Position numbers and translations under genes: made by a program. Shown piece by piece: positions 27,511-37,420 of a DNA stretch of 64,000 nt (positions are counted from its first letter, which is position 1; each line of letters starts with the position of its first letter). Source of the DNA: Massilia sp. 9I (GTDB lineage: Bacteria > Pseudomonadota > Gammaproteobacteria > Burkholderiales > Burkholderiaceae_D); contig NZ_LR733275.1 of NCBI RefSeq assembly GCF_902506415.1, positions 4,063,856-4,127,855 of the forward strand, written 5' to 3'. The notes beneath the pieces are model-generated. The model saw only the letters and a list, made by a program, of their open reading frames with translations. It was not told the origin of the DNA and made no database searches.

Positions 27511-30500
27511 ATGAACTTTTCCCGCTTCTTCGTCGACAAGCCGATCTTCGCGGTCGTGCTGTCGGTGATCGTCTTCGTCGGCGGCCTGATCTCGATCTTC
27601 AAGCTGCCGATCTCCGAGTACCCGGAAGTGGTGCCGCCCTCCGTGGTGGTGCGCGCCCAGTACCCGGGCGCCAACCCGAAAGTGATCGCCGAAACCGTGG
27701 CTGCGCCACTGGAAGAGCAGATCAACGGCATCGAGGACATGCTCTACATGACCTCGCAGAACACCTCGGACGGCGCCCTGGCCCTGACCCTGACTTTCGC
27801 GATCGGTACCGACATCGACCGCGCCGAGAGCCAGGTGCAGAACCGGGTGCAGCGCGCGCTGCCGCGCCTGCCGGAAGAGGTGCGCCAGATCGGCGTCACC
27901 ACCGTCAAGAGCTCGCCCAACCTGACCATGGTGGTGCACCTGAATTCGCCGGACGGCCGCTATGACGACCTGTACCTGCGCAACTACGCGGTGCTGAACA
28001 TCAAGGACCAGCTGGCGCGCCTGAACGGCATGGGCGAAGTACAGCTGTTCGGCTCGGGCGACTACGCGATGCGCGTCTGGCTCGATCCGCAAAAGGTCGC
28101 GGCGCGCAACCTCACCGCGGGCGACGTGGTCTCGAGCATCCGTGAGCAGAACGTGCAGGTCGCGGCCGGTGTGGTCGGCCAGGGCCCCTCCAAGGACGCC
28201 GAGTTCCAGCTGACCGTCAACACCCAGGGCCGCCTGTCGAGCGTCGAGGAATTCGGCGACATCGTGGTCAAGGCCGGCGAGGACGGCGCCGTCACGCGCC
28301 TGAAGGACGTGGCGCGCCTGGAGATGGGGTCCAGCTCCTATGCATTGCGTTCGCTGCTGAACAACAAATCGGCGGTCGCGATCCCGATCTTTGAAGCGCC
28401 CAACGCGAATGCGCTGCAATTGTCGAGCGATGTGCGCGCCAAGATGGAAGAGCTCTCGAAGGACTTCCCGGAAGGCGTCGAGTACAGCATCGTGTATGAC
28501 CCGACCCAGTTCGTGCGCGAGTCGATCGACTCGGTGATCAAGACCCTGCTGGAAGCCGTGGTGCTGGTGGCCCTGGTCGTGATCGTGTTCCTGCAGACCT
28601 GGCGCGCCTCCATCATCCCGCTGCTGGCAGTGCCGGTGTCGGTGGTGGGCACCTTCGCCGTGATGCTGATGTTCGGCTTCTCGATCAACACCCTGTCGCT
28701 GTTCGGGCTGGTGCTGGCGATCGGTATCGTGGTCGACGACGCCATCGTGGTGGTGGAGAACGTCGAGCGCAACATCAGCAATGGTTTGTCGCCGCATGAC
28801 GCCACGATCCAGGCCATGAAGGAAGTCTCGGGCCCGATCATCGCGATCGCCCTGGTGCTGTGCGCCGTGTTCGTGCCGATCGCCTTCGTCTCGGGCCTGA
28901 CCGGCCAGTTCTACCGCCAGTTTGCCCTGACCATCGCGATTTCGACCGTGATCTCGGCCTTCGTGTCCCTGACCCTGGCCCCGGCCATGTCGGCCGCGCT
29001 GCTCAAGGCGCACGATGCCCCGAAGGACCGCCTGACCCGCGCCATGGACAAGGTGCTGGGCCGCTTCTTCGCCGCCTTCAACCGCTTCTTCGGCCGTGCC
29101 TCGCACAGCTACGAGGGCGGCGTGAAGACCGTCCTGCGCCGCAAAGCGGCGACGCTGGGCGTCTACCTGGCGCTGGGCGTGGCCGCGGTGTTCATGTTCA
29201 AGGTCGTGCCGCCGGGCTTCGTGCCGGCACAGGACAAGGGCTACCTGATCGGTTTCGCCCAGCTGCCGGATGCCGCCTCGCTGGATCGCACCGATGAAGT
29301 GATCCGCAAGATGTCGACCATCGCCAAGGAAATCCCGGGCGTGGAATCCTCGATCGCCTTCCCGGGCCTGTCGATCAACGGCTTCACCAATGCGCCGAAC
29401 GCCGGCATCGTGTTCACGGGCCTGAAGCCCTTCAGCGAGCGCAAGGGCCATCCGGAGCAGAGCGCCGAAGCGATCGCCGCCGAGATCAACAAGCGCATGG
29501 GCGCGGTGGAAGACGCCTTCGTGATGGTGCTGCCGCCGCCTCCGGTGAACGGCCTGGGCACGACCGGCGGCTTCAAGCTGATGCTGGAAGACCGCGGCAA
29601 CCTCGGTTACGACGAGCTGTATAAGGCGACGCAGGCGCTGCAGGCCAAGGCCTGGGCGACCCCGCAGCTGGCAGGCGTGTTCTCGAGCTACCAGATCAAC
29701 GTGCCGCAGCTGTTCGCGGACGTGGACCGCGTCAAGGCGAAGCAGCTCGGCGTGCCGCTGGCGACGATCTATCAGACCCTGCAAGTGAATCTCGGTTCGC
29801 TGTACGTGAACGACTTCAACCAGTTCGGACGCACCTACCAGGTGCGCGTCCAGGCCGATGCGCAGTTCCGCTCGCAGCCGGAGCAGATCGCGCAGCTGAA
29901 GGTCCGCAACGACAAGGGCGAGATGATCCCGTTGTCTTCGCTGATGCAGGTGAAGGACAGCTATGGCCCGGACCGCGTCCAGCGCTACAACAACTACGTG
30001 GCGGCCGACATCAATGGCGGCGCGGCGCCGGGCGTGTCCTCGGGCCAGGCCCAGGCCATCATGGAGCAGCTGGCCAAGGAAACCCTGCCGAAAGGGATCT
30101 CCTACGAATGGACCGACCTGACCTACCAGGAAATCCTGGCCGGTAACACCATGGTGTATGTGTTCCCCCTGTGCGTGCTGCTGGTGTTCCTGGTGCTGGC
30201 CGCCCAGTACGAAAGCTGGACCCTGCCGCTGGCGGTGATCCTGATCGTGCCGATGTCGATCCTGTGCGCCCTCATCGGCGTCAAGCTCACCGGCGGCGAC
30301 AACAACATCTTCACCCAGATCGCCCTGTTCGTGCTGGTCGGCCTGGCCTCGAAGAACGCGATCCTGATCGTGGAATTCGCCCGCGAACTGGAAGACCACG
30401 GCCGCAGCATCGTCGACGCCGCATTGGAAGCTTCCCACCTGCGCCTGCGTCCGATCCTGATGACCTCGATCGCCTTCATCATGGGTGTGGTGCCGCTGGT

Positions 30501-30702
30501 GTTCTCGACCGGCGCCGGCGCCGAGATGCGTCACGCGATGGGTGTGGCGGTGTTCGCCGGCATGCTGGGCGTGACCTTCTTCGGCCTGTTCCTGACACCG
30601 GTGTTCTACGTCCTGCTGCGCACTTTGGCTAAGCGTTTCGAAAAAAAGGCGCCGGTAGCGAAAGCCAAAGCCCCGGTCCTGGATCTGGAAGGAGTGCATT
30701 GA
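27511..30702 (+). CDS. RND multidrug efflux pump inner-membrane subunit (MexF/BpeF/CeoB type)
   Basis: A 1063-residue HAE1-family proton/drug antiporter with the usual 12 helices and two large periplasmic loops. Proton-relay aspartates occur in GIVVDDAIVVVEN (helix 4, residues ~407-420) and the lysine in GLASKNAILIVEF (helix 10). MNFSRFFVDKPIFAVVLSVI is the typical start, and the loop motifs agree with MexF-like pumps that export chloramphenicol, quinolones and trimethoprim in the characterised relatives; the range here is unknown. The stop codon is one base from the outer-membrane factor start. Confidence 0.95.
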   Translation: MNFSRFFVDKPIFAVVLSVIVFVGGLISIFKLPISEYPEVVPPSVVVRAQYPGANPKVIAETVAAPLEEQINGIEDMLYMTSQNTSDGALALTLTFAIGTDIDRAESQVQNRVQRALPRLPEEVRQIGVTTVKSSPNLTMVVHLNSPDGRYDDLYLRNYAVLNIKDQLARLNGMGEVQLFGSGDYAMRVWLDPQKVAARNLTAGDVVSSIREQNVQVAAGVVGQGPSKDAEFQLTVNTQGRLSSVEEFGDIVVKAGEDGAVTRLKDVARLEMGSSSYALRSLLNNKSAVAIPIFEAPNANALQLSSDVRAKMEELSKDFPEGVEYSIVYDPTQFVRESIDSVIKTLLEAVVLVALVVIVFLQTWRASIIPLLAVPVSVVGTFAVMLMFGFSINTLSLFGLVLAIGIVVDDAIVVVENVERNISNGLSPHDATIQAMKEVSGPIIAIALVLCAVFVPIAFVSGLTGQFYRQFALTIAISTVISAFVSLTLAPAMSAALLKAHDAPKDRLTRAMDKVLGRFFAAFNRFFGRASHSYEGGVKTVLRRKAATLGVYLALGVAAVFMFKVVPPGFVPAQDKGYLIGFAQLPDAASLDRTDEVIRKMSTIAKEIPGVESSIAFPGLSINGFTNAPNAGIVFTGLKPFSERKGHPEQSAEAIAAEINKRMGAVEDAFVMVLPPPPVNGLGTTGGFKLMLEDRGNLGYDELYKATQALQAKAWATPQLAGVFSSYQINVPQLFADVDRVKAKQLGVPLATIYQTLQVNLGSLYVNDFNQFGRTYQVRVQADAQFRSQPEQIAQLKVRNDKGEMIPLSSLMQVKDSYGPDRVQRYNNYVAADINGGAAPGVSSGQAQAIMEQLAKETLPKGISYEWTDLTYQEILAGNTMVYVFPLCVLLVFLVLAAQYESWTLPLAVILIVPMSILCALIGVKLTGGDNNIFTQIALFVLVGLASKNAILIVEFARELEDHGRSIVDAALEASHLRLRPILMTSIAFIMGVVPLVFSTGAGAEMRHAMGVAVFAGMLGVTFFGLFLTPVFYVLLRTLAKRFEKKAPVAKAKAPVLDLEGVH

Positions 30703-30703
30703 G

Positions 30704-32194
30704 ATGAATAGCATGATTGCGAGGGGCGTGGCCCCACTGTTGGCGGCACTGCTGCTGACCGCCTGCGCGACCCCGGATTTCAAGCAGCCGGCCGTCGAGA
30801 CGCCCACCGCGTTCCGTAATTCTCAGCTGCCTGGCCCGGCGGAGTTCGCAGGCATCGAAGGCGCGCGCTGGAAGCCCGCGCAACCGGCCGAGCAGCAGCC
30901 GCGCGGCCAGTGGTGGCTCGCCTTCCAGGACCCGGCGCTGACCGCCCTGGTCGAGGAAGCGAGTGCCAACAACGCCAACCTGGCGGTGGCGGCAAGCCGC
31001 GTCAAGCAGGCGAGGGCGATCGCCGGTATCGCAGCGGCGGACCGTGTGCCGCAGGTCGGCGTGGGCATTGGCGCCCAGCGCGCCCGTCCTTCGGCACTGG
31101 AATCCGGCCTGCCGCAAGGGACCGCGACCCAGCCCGTGACCACCTACACGGCCAACCTGACGGCCAGCTACGAGGTCGACCTGTTCGGCCGCGTCGCGGC
31201 CGGCGTGTCGGCGGCGCGTAGCGATGCGGCGACCTCCGAGGCGAATTACCGCTCGGTGCTGCTGGCCCTGCAGGCGGACGTGGCGCAAACCTACTTCCGC
31301 CTGCGCGCCCTGGATGCCGAGCTGGAAACGGTGGCGCAGACCGTGCGCCTGCGCGAGGAAAGCGTGAAGGTGACGCAGCGCCGCTTCGACCTGGGCGACA
31401 TCGGTGAATTCGACCTGTCGCGTGCCCGCACCGAACTGGCAACGGCGCGCGCCGAAGCGATCGGCCTGCAGCGCCAGCGCGCCACCGCCGAGCATGCGCT
31501 CGCGGTCCTGCTGGGTAAACCAGCGGCCAATTACGTGGCCGGTCCGAGCCCGCTGCTGGACGCGACGCTGCTGCCGGCGATCCCTGCCGGCCTGCCGTCC
31601 TCGCTGCTGGAGCGCCGTCCCGACATTGTCGCCGCGCAGCGCACCATGGAGGCATCGAACGCCCGCATCGGCGTGGCGCGCGCTGCGATGTTCCCGGCCT
31701 TGACGATCAGCGCAGCCGGCGGCGGCGTCGGTGGCGCCTTCTCAGAAGTGTTCAAGTGGAGCAGCCGCTCGTGGGTGCTGGGCCTGTTGACCTCGATGCC
31801 GCTGATCGACGGCGGCCGCAACCGCGCCAACGTCGAACGCAGCGAAGCGGTGCTGGAAGAATCGGTGGGCAGCTACCGCCAGAGCGTGCTCACGGCATTC
31901 GCCGAAGTCGAGGACAACCTGGCCGGCCTGCGCATCCTGTCGGGCCAGGCCGAGCAGATCGACGCGGCGCTGCTGTCGGCGCGCCGCTCGGCGGATCTCG
32001 CGCAAAAGCTGTATGACGCCGGCCGTTCCAGCTACCTCGAACTGCTCGATGCGCAGCGCAACCTGGCGGCGGTCGAACGCACCGCGGTCCAGTTGCGCGG
32101 CAACCGTGCGGTGACGACGGTGGCCCTGATCCGTTCGCTCGGCGGTGGCTGGGATGCGGGCCGCATCGACAGCAATGCCGTCGCCATGAAGTAG
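30704..32194 (+). CDS. RND efflux outer-membrane lipoprotein (OprN/OprC/OpcM type, NodT family)
   Basis: A 496-residue trimeric outer-membrane channel. A lipobox LLTAC follows the signal peptide (Cys about residue 23). Two homologous halves of the TolC-fold are seen, with the periplasmic coil AARSDAATSEANYRSVLLALQ (first half) and YRQSVLTAFAEVEDNLAGLR (second half). It is the last gene of the efflux operon and is followed by a strong terminator. Overall the four-gene order (lipase-like, adaptor, pump, channel) matches Burkholderia BpeEF-OprC/CeoAB-OpcM. Confidence 0.93.
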   Translation: MNSMIARGVAPLLAALLLTACATPDFKQPAVETPTAFRNSQLPGPAEFAGIEGARWKPAQPAEQQPRGQWWLAFQDPALTALVEEASANNANLAVAASRVKQARAIAGIAAADRVPQVGVGIGAQRARPSALESGLPQGTATQPVTTYTANLTASYEVDLFGRVAAGVSAARSDAATSEANYRSVLLALQADVAQTYFRLRALDAELETVAQTVRLREESVKVTQRRFDLGDIGEFDLSRARTELATARAEAIGLQRQRATAEHALAVLLGKPAANYVAGPSPLLDATLLPAIPAGLPSSLLERRPDIVAAQRTMEASNARIGVARAAMFPALTISAAGGGVGGAFSEVFKWSSRSWVLGLLTSMPLIDGGRNRANVERSEAVLEESVGSYRQSVLTAFAEVEDNLAGLRILSGQAEQIDAALLSARRSADLAQKLYDAGRSSYLELLDAQRNLAAVERTAVQLRGNRAVTTVALIRSLGGGWDAGRIDSNAVAMK

Positions 32195-32230
32195 TACCTG
32201 TAGTTCACCTCTCCAGGCGTTTTGCCCTTT

Positions 32231-32263
32231 GCGGCGGGTACGACAGTGCTCGCCGCTTTTTTT
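32231..32263 (+). terminator. terminator of the RND efflux operon
   Basis: GCGGCG (32231-32236) pairs with CGCCGC (32251-32256) across a 14-nt loop and is followed by TTTTTTT. It lies 37 bases after the outer-membrane factor stop codon and 20 bases before the deoxyinosine glycosylase start. Confidence 0.8.
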
Positions 32264-32283
32264 CGTCCGGCTACAATCGCGCC

Positions 32284-32820
32284 ATGGCGACTTCGACTCC
32301 ATCGTTAACTGGGCTGGCCCCGGTCCTCGCACCGGATACCCGTGTGCTCGTCCTCGGCAGTTTTCCGGGCGCGGCCTCGCTGGCGGCGCAGCGTTACTAC
32401 GCACATCCGCGTAACCAGTTCTGGCCGCTGATCTCGGCCGTGATTGGCGAAGACCTGGCGAGCCTGCCCTATGAGGAGCGCTTGCCGCGCCTGCTGGCGC
32501 ACCGCTTCGGCCTGTGGGACGTGCTGGCCGGCTGCGAGCGCGAAGGCAGCCTGGATTCGGCCATCCGCAACCCGGCCGCGAACGACTTCGAGCGCCTGCG
32601 CACGCTGTGCCCCGTACTGGAGACGGTCGGTTTCAATGGCCAGGCTTCGGGCAAGTTCGCGCCGCAGTTTGCGGCGGCGGGCTATCGCACCGTCGTGCTG
32701 CCCTCCAGCTCACCGGCGCATATGGCGATGAGCTTCGAGCAGAAGCTGGAGGTCTGGCGTCAACTAGCCGATCCAGCAAAGCGCAAGGACCCGAGGGCTG
32801 TGCAAGCGCCTCTGTTTTAA
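32284..32820 (+). CDS. DNA-deoxyinosine glycosylase (UDG superfamily, family 6)
   Basis: A 178-residue hypoxanthine-DNA glycosylase that removes deaminated adenine from DNA. The catalytic pocket motif is VLVLGSFPGAASL, followed by YYAHPRNQFWPLI, and the C-terminal intercalation loop is LPSSSPAHM. These match the UDG-superfamily HDG family; there is no uracil-specific GQDPYH motif. It is a single gene, right after the RND operon terminator, and convergent with the TPR lipoprotein. No downstream terminator is clear. Confidence 0.88.
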   Translation: MATSTPSLTGLAPVLAPDTRVLVLGSFPGAASLAAQRYYAHPRNQFWPLISAVIGEDLASLPYEERLPRLLAHRFGLWDVLAGCEREGSLDSAIRNPAANDFERLRTLCPVLETVGFNGQASGKFAPQFAAAGYRTVVLPSSSPAHMAMSFEQKLEVWRQLADPAKRKDPRAVQAPLF

Positions 32821-32843
32821 GCCTGGCGTCCTGCTGGGAGACC

Positions 32844-34019
32844 TCAGCGGATCAGGGTGCCGGTCGCCGCGCCGACGCGGCGCAGGTGCGCCAGCTTGGC
32901 CGAATACACCTGGCGCATTTCCTGGCGCGTGCTGGTGTCGACCGCTTTCGCGATCTGCTCGCGCGCATGGCTGATGTCGCCCAGCTTCAGGTGCGAGACG
33001 CCGAGCCAGAAGCGGAACTCGTCGTTGTAGGGTGCGCGCTTGACCTCGCGCTCGAACAGCTCGCGCGCCCGGCCGTAGTCGCCTGCGCGCAGCGCCACCA
33101 TGCCCTTGTCGAAGTGGTAGTAGGGCGGGAAAGGCTCGATGCTGGCGATGCGCTGCGCCAGCGTCTTCGCTTCGTCGCCCTTGCCCAGCCGGGCCAGCAC
33201 CGGCTGCAGGTTGCGCATCACCGTCATGTTTTCAGGTTCGCGCTGCAGCGCCGTGCGGTAGGTCTGTTCGGCCAGCGCGGCGTCGCCGTGGCGTTCGTAG
33301 ATCACCGCCAGTGTATTGAGCGCGGGGACCATGCCCGGACGCTTGGCCACCGCGGCGCGCGCCCACCAGTAGGCGTCGTCGATGCGATCCTGCACCAGCA
33401 TCTCGGCGGCGCGGTTGTTCATGTAGAGCGCGACGATCTCGTCCTCTTCCAGCTCGCGCGCGCGGATGCGCAAGGCTTCGTCCTGCGGGATGAAGTCGAC
33501 CAGCAGCATGTCGTCCTGGTCGGTGCTGCGCATGCCGCTTTCGCGGCGGCTGCCGATGCTGATGTTGACGTGGGCGCTGGCCAGGTACAGGCCGGCGGTG
33601 CGGCTCCAGGTGCTGTCGACGTCGACACTGCGGAAGCGCACCGGCATGCCCAGCTCCTTGGCGAAGGCCGCGGTCATGATCACCAGCGACAGGCAGTTGC
33701 CGGAGCGGTCGGCGAAGGTCTCGGCCGCGGTGCGGGTGCGCGCGGATTCGTATTCGAGCTTCAGGTCGCTCTTGCTGTACAGGGCGCTGACCAAGCCCTG
33801 GCGCTGGCCGTGCTGGCGCAGCTGGCGGGTAAAGGCCTGGCTGTTCAGGTAAGAGCGCATCGCCGGGCTGAGCGTGAACAGCTCCTCGGCCCCGACTTTC
33901 TCGGAGGGCGGCGCGAAGCGCGCATCGGCGAACAGGGGGACCGGCGCGGCAGCGGGGGGCTGCATGCCGGCGCAACCGGCCAGCAGGGACAGGGACAACA
34001 GGATGGCGATGCGTTTCAT
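32844..34019 (-). CDS. lipoprotein with transglutaminase-like and TPR domains
   Basis: A 391-residue secreted lipoprotein (lipobox LLAGC at residue ~16). Residues ~100-190 resemble a transglutaminase-like core: Cys in DRSGNCLSLVIMTAAFAKEL, His in SAHVNISIG and Asp in LLVDFIP, so the Cys-His-Asp triad seems present. Residues ~205-390 form tetratricopeptide repeats (ALNTLAVIYERHGDAALAEQ; HFDKGMVALRAGDYGRAREL; LGVSHLKLGDISHAREQI). Such proteins are thought to act in cell-envelope peptide processing or assembly, but there is no direct knowledge here. Single gene, convergent with the glycosylase. Confidence 0.78.
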   Translation of the reverse strand: MKRIAILLSLSLLAGCAGMQPPAAAPVPLFADARFAPPSEKVGAEELFTLSPAMRSYLNSQAFTRQLRQHGQRQGLVSALYSKSDLKLEYESARTRTAAETFADRSGNCLSLVIMTAAFAKELGMPVRFRSVDVDSTWSRTAGLYLASAHVNISIGSRRESGMRSTDQDDMLLVDFIPQDEALRIRARELEEDEIVALYMNNRAAEMLVQDRIDDAYWWARAAVAKRPGMVPALNTLAVIYERHGDAALAEQTYRTALQREPENMTVMRNLQPVLARLGKGDEAKTLAQRIASIEPFPPYYHFDKGMVALRAGDYGRARELFEREVKRAPYNDEFRFWLGVSHLKLGDISHAREQIAKAVDTSTRQEMRQVYSAKLAHLRRVGAATGTLIR

Positions 34020-34085
34020 GACGTGCTCCGGATCGTACTTACAGGCTGAAGTATCTGCCTGTGCCGAAGCGATGTCAAAAAGCGT

Positions 34086-34943
34086 TCACTCTTCGTGGAA
34101 GGCGTCGACCAGTTCGTCCAGCAGCTCGGCGGTTTCCTCGCTCGACAGGCCGAGGTAGGCGCAGGCGGCGCCGCCACCCTTGTTCCACTCGAGCGACTCG
34201 GCGTGGCCCTGGTAGCGGCAGATCGCGCTCTCGGCCAGCACCGACAGAGCGACCAGCGAACGCACGCCGCCGGCGGTCGAGGCGTCCTCGAGCACCGCGA
34301 AATCGTGGTGGTGCAGGATGGCCCAGCCGACGTCGGCCGACAGGCCCCAATTGCGCGCCAGCAGGCAGCCGACCGCGGCATGCGAGGTCGAGTGGCGCTC
34401 GTCTTCCAGCGCGGTGAAGGGGCGCTCGGCTTCCAGCGAGGCGGCGGCGTAAGTGGCCGCGTAGTCGGCAAAGCGGTCCATCAGCAAGGGCACGCCGGTG
34501 TCGCAGAACAGGCCGAAGGTGTGGGCCACGTCCGCTTCGCCGATGCGCAGGCGGCGCGACAGGAACACCATGGCCTGGGCGCGGCGGGTCGAGATGTCCC
34601 AGAAGCTGGCCAGGGCCGCGCTGTTGGTCGGGATCGCCTGGCGCGCCAGCAGGCCGGTCATCAGGGCCGCCACCTGGTTAATCCCCAGGAACAGGATCGC
34701 CTGCTCGATCGACTTGGCCTTGCGCCGTCCGCCGTAAATCGAGGAATTGGCCAGCTTGAGCAGGGCGCCGGACATGCCGACGTCGCTCGCGACGATCTTG
34801 CCGATCGCTTCCGGCGACGGGTCTTCGGAGGCCAGTTCGCGCTGCATGTCGGCAAGCAGGCTCGGCCGCGGCGGGATGCGGATCGACTTGATCAGGGCAT
34901 CGACCTGGTCGAGTTGCGGAAGAGGATCGGCGACGGTATTCAT
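34086..34943 (-). CDS. HDOD-domain protein
   Basis: A 285-residue protein dominated by an HDOD domain (residues ~20-220; RPSLLADMQRELASEDPSPE, LKLANSSIYGGRRKAKSIEQ, AILFLGINQVAALMTGLLAR). HDOD is an HD-hydrolase relative lacking the catalytic HD pair and occurs in signalling proteins often linked to c-di-GMP or regulation of motility and stress. ATG at 34943 is chosen; a GTG at 34991 would add 16 residues and no ribosome site favours either. No partner gene is adjacent. Confidence 0.82.
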   Translation of the reverse strand: MNTVADPLPQLDQVDALIKSIRIPPRPSLLADMQRELASEDPSPEAIGKIVASDVGMSGALLKLANSSIYGGRRKAKSIEQAILFLGINQVAALMTGLLARQAIPTNSAALASFWDISTRRAQAMVFLSRRLRIGEADVAHTFGLFCDTGVPLLMDRFADYAATYAAASLEAERPFTALEDERHSTSHAAVGCLLARNWGLSADVGWAILHHHDFAVLEDASTAGGVRSLVALSVLAESAICRYQGHAESLEWNKGGGAACAYLGLSSEETAELLDELVDAFHEE

Positions 34944-35110
34944 GGGCGCGGGCTGGAGGAATTGCGGGAGGAAAGCGAACAACCGTTCCACTATACCTCA
35001 GCGCTTATTTTATTGCAGCAAGGCAATGTCAAACCTTTGTCATTCGGATCATTTTTTGTGTCAATTCCACCAAAACGACGCCGCAATACCGCCCAAGGTA
35101 GAATCCGCGC

Positions 35111-35680
35111 ATGGCCATTTCGACAATAGCAGGAATCGATTTCACCCAGCCGGCGGAACTCGTCGCCCGTCAATTGATCGGTGTGACGGTGCTGGTGAAC
35201 GGCGTCGGCGGACGGATAGTCGAGACCGAAGCCTACGACCGCGAAGACCCGGCCTCGCACGCCTTTTCCGGTCCGACCGAGCGCAATGCCTCGATGTTCG
35301 GGCCGCCCGCCCATACCTATGTCTACCGCTCCTACGGCATCCACTGGTGCCTGAACTTCGTGTGCCGGGAAGAGGGTCATGGGGCAGGGGTCCTGATCCG
35401 CGCGCTGGAACCGCTCGCGGGCTTGGATGAGATGCGCCGGCGCCGCGATGCGGACGATGTCTGGCTGCTGTGCTCCGGCCCCGGCAAGCTGTGCCAGGCG
35501 CTGGGTGTCACGCGCGCCGACAACGGCAGGGCCCTGTCGGCGCCGCCGTTCGAGCTGCTGCCGGCGCCGCAAGGACTGGAAGTGGTGACCGGACCGCGCA
35601 TCGGCATCTCGAAGGCGATGGACGTGCCCTGGCGCTTTGGCCTAGCCGGTTCGCGCTTCGTCAGCCGGCCCTTCCGCTAG
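35111..35680 (+). CDS. 3-methyladenine DNA glycosylase (AAG/MPG family)
   Basis: A 189-residue monofunctional glycosylase that excises alkylated purines. The family signature is IVETEAYDREDPASHAFSGP (catalytic Glu), followed by NASMFGPPAHTYVYRSYGIH and the pyrimidine-excluding segment GPGKLCQALGVT. It is complete, though about ten residues shorter than mammalian cores because the N-terminus is trimmed. It is convergent with the chemoreceptor gene: the stop codons are directly next to each other. Confidence 0.92.
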   Translation: MAISTIAGIDFTQPAELVARQLIGVTVLVNGVGGRIVETEAYDREDPASHAFSGPTERNASMFGPPAHTYVYRSYGIHWCLNFVCREEGHGAGVLIRALEPLAGLDEMRRRRDADDVWLLCSGPGKLCQALGVTRADNGRALSAPPFELLPAPQGLEVVTGPRIGISKAMDVPWRFGLAGSRFVSRPFR

Positions 35681-37393
35681 TCAGGCGCGCCGCCGTTTCG
35701 CCCGGGGCGCAGCAGCCGCGGGCAGGGCCGCGACCGGCCTGCCGCGCATCGGGCTTCCCGCCGCACGCCGTTCCTGCGGGTTCTGGAAGCCCGCGGATTC
35801 GCCATCCTCATCGATCGGCTCTTCCTCCAGGGCCGGGATGTCCTCGCCCTCGAGCTTGAAGATCGAGACCGCCTTGGCCAGGTTCACGGTCTGCTCGTGC
35901 AGGCTTTCGGCGGCCGCCGCGGCCTGTTCCACCAAGGCCGCGTTCTGCTGCGTCATGCCGTCCATCTGGCCCACCGCCTGGTTCACTTCGGCGATGCCGT
36001 TGGCCTGCTCGGTGCTGGCGATGCTGATGCGGCCGATGATGTCGTTCACCTGGCGCACCGAGGCGACGATGTCGCCCATGCTGGCGCCGGCCTCGCTCAC
36101 CGAGGCGCTGCCGTCCTCGATGATCTTTACCGAGTCCGCGATCAGGGCCTTGATCTCGCGCGCCGCCGCCGCCGAGCGCTGGGCCAGCGTGCGCACCTCG
36201 GCCGCCACCACGGCGAAACCGCGTCCCTGCTCGCCGGCGCGTGCGGCTTCCACTGCGGCGTTCAGGGCCAGCAGATTGGTCTGAAACGAGATGCCGTCGA
36301 TGACACCGGTGATCTCGACGATCTTGCGCGAGCTGGCCTGGATCGATTCCATGGTCGCCACCGCGCGCCCGACGGCCTGGCCGCCGTTCGAGGCCAGCTG
36401 CGCCGCCTCGGCCGCGAGGTTGGAAGCCAGCTGCGCGTTGTTGGCGTTTTCCTTCACCGCGGTGGTCAGTTCTTCCATGGTGCTGGCGGTCTGTTCGAGC
36501 GAGCCGGCCTGCATCTCGGTGCGGGTCGACAGGTCCAGGTTGCCGCTGGCGATTTCCTGCGACGCCGTGTCGATCGAGCGCACCGCGCCCAGGATGCTGT
36601 GCAGGGCCCCGGTCAGGCGCCCGATGCTGTGGTCGAGCGCGCGCGAGGTGTCGGCGATCTCGTCGCGCCCGGCGCCGGGCGTGCCGGAGGGACGCAGGCG
36701 GCCGTCGGCCAGTTCATTGACCACGGTGGCGATCGAGCGGATGTCGGCCAGCATGGCGCGCCGCACCAGCATCGTCACCAGCAGCGACAGCGCGATCGAG
36801 AGCAGCACCAGGGCGGCCATGGTGATCCCGAGCGAGCGGAATTCGGCCTTGGCGGCGGTGTAGGCTTCCATGCTCAGCTTCTTTTCCAGCGCCGCCAGGT
36901 TTTGCAGGGCGCTGTCGAGCGCCACGAACTGCTTCTCGGCCTTTTGCATCGAATTGGTGGCGATCGACTGGTCGACCGCGGCCAGCTCGATGGTTTCGGC
37001 CACCATCTTGCGGTAGCTGGCAAGCCCCGCCAGTGCGTTCTCGATGGCGGCGCGCTCGCTCGGCTCGGCCAGCTTGGCCAGGTCGTCCAGCCGGGTCTTG
37101 ATCCCCGCATGCTTCTTGTGGATGTCGGCGGTGAGCGCGGCCAGGCGGTTGGCCGCGAAGCTGCCGTTGACCCAGGCCAGCAGCTGGTAGATGTTGGCAT
37201 GCGCGAAGCGCGCCTCGCCCGCCACGTCGGCCACCGCCTGCAGGCGCGCGGCGCGCACCTGCACCATGTGCTCGAGCGAGGCGTTCTGGCGCACCATGCC
37301 GTAATAGGCGGCCGCCGACAGCATCGTCAGCAGCACCAGCACCAGGCCCGGGGCCAGCAGGAGTTTCGGGCCGATCCGCAATTTGTTCAGCAT
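35681..37393 (-). CDS. methyl-accepting chemotaxis protein
   Basis: A 570-residue chemoreceptor. The first helix is near residues 10-33, the second near 190-212, and between them is a four-helix-bundle ligand domain ([20 protein letters not shown]). HAMP lies around 213-265 ([20 protein letters not shown]), then a methylation and signalling region with [20 protein letters not shown] as hairpin tip, where CheA/CheW bind. It lies 27 bases downstream of the Cache gene and is likely cotranscribed with it. The C-terminus is Arg/Ala-rich ([12 protein letters not shown]) with no CheR-tether pentapeptide. Confidence 0.93.
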   Translation of the reverse strand: MLNKLRIGPKLLLAPGLVLVLLTMLSAAAYYGMVRQNASLEHMVQVRAARLQAVADVAGEARFAHANIYQLLAWVNGSFAANRLAALTADIHKKHAGIKTRLDDLAKLAEPSERAAIENALAGLASYRKMVAETIELAAVDQSIATNSMQKAEKQFVALDSALQNLAALEKKLSMEAYTAAKAEFRSLGITMAALVLLSIALSLLVTMLVRRAMLADIRSIATVVNELADGRLRPSGTPGAGRDEIADTSRALDHSIGRLTGALHSILGAVRSIDTASQEIASGNLDLSTRTEMQAGSLEQTASTMEELTTAVKENANNAQLASNLAAEAAQLASNGGQAVGRAVATMESIQASSRKIVEITGVIDGISFQTNLLALNAAVEAARAGEQGRGFAVVAAEVRTLAQRSAAAAREIKALIADSVKIIEDGSASVSEAGASMGDIVASVRQVNDIIGRISIASTEQANGIAEVNQAVGQMDGMTQQNAALVEQAAAAAESLHEQTVNLAKAVSIFKLEGEDIPALEEEPIDEDGESAGFQNPQERRAAGSPMRGRPVAALPAAAAPRAKRRRA

Positions 37394-37420
37394 GTTGACT
37401 CCGGGCGTGGAAAGGAAAAC

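Noticed and set aside
27418..30807. A 1129-codon open frame opposite the RND pump gene
   Set aside because: It follows the third-position GC bias of the real gene, is Arg/His/Gln-rich without domains, and contradicts the strong RND pump frame.
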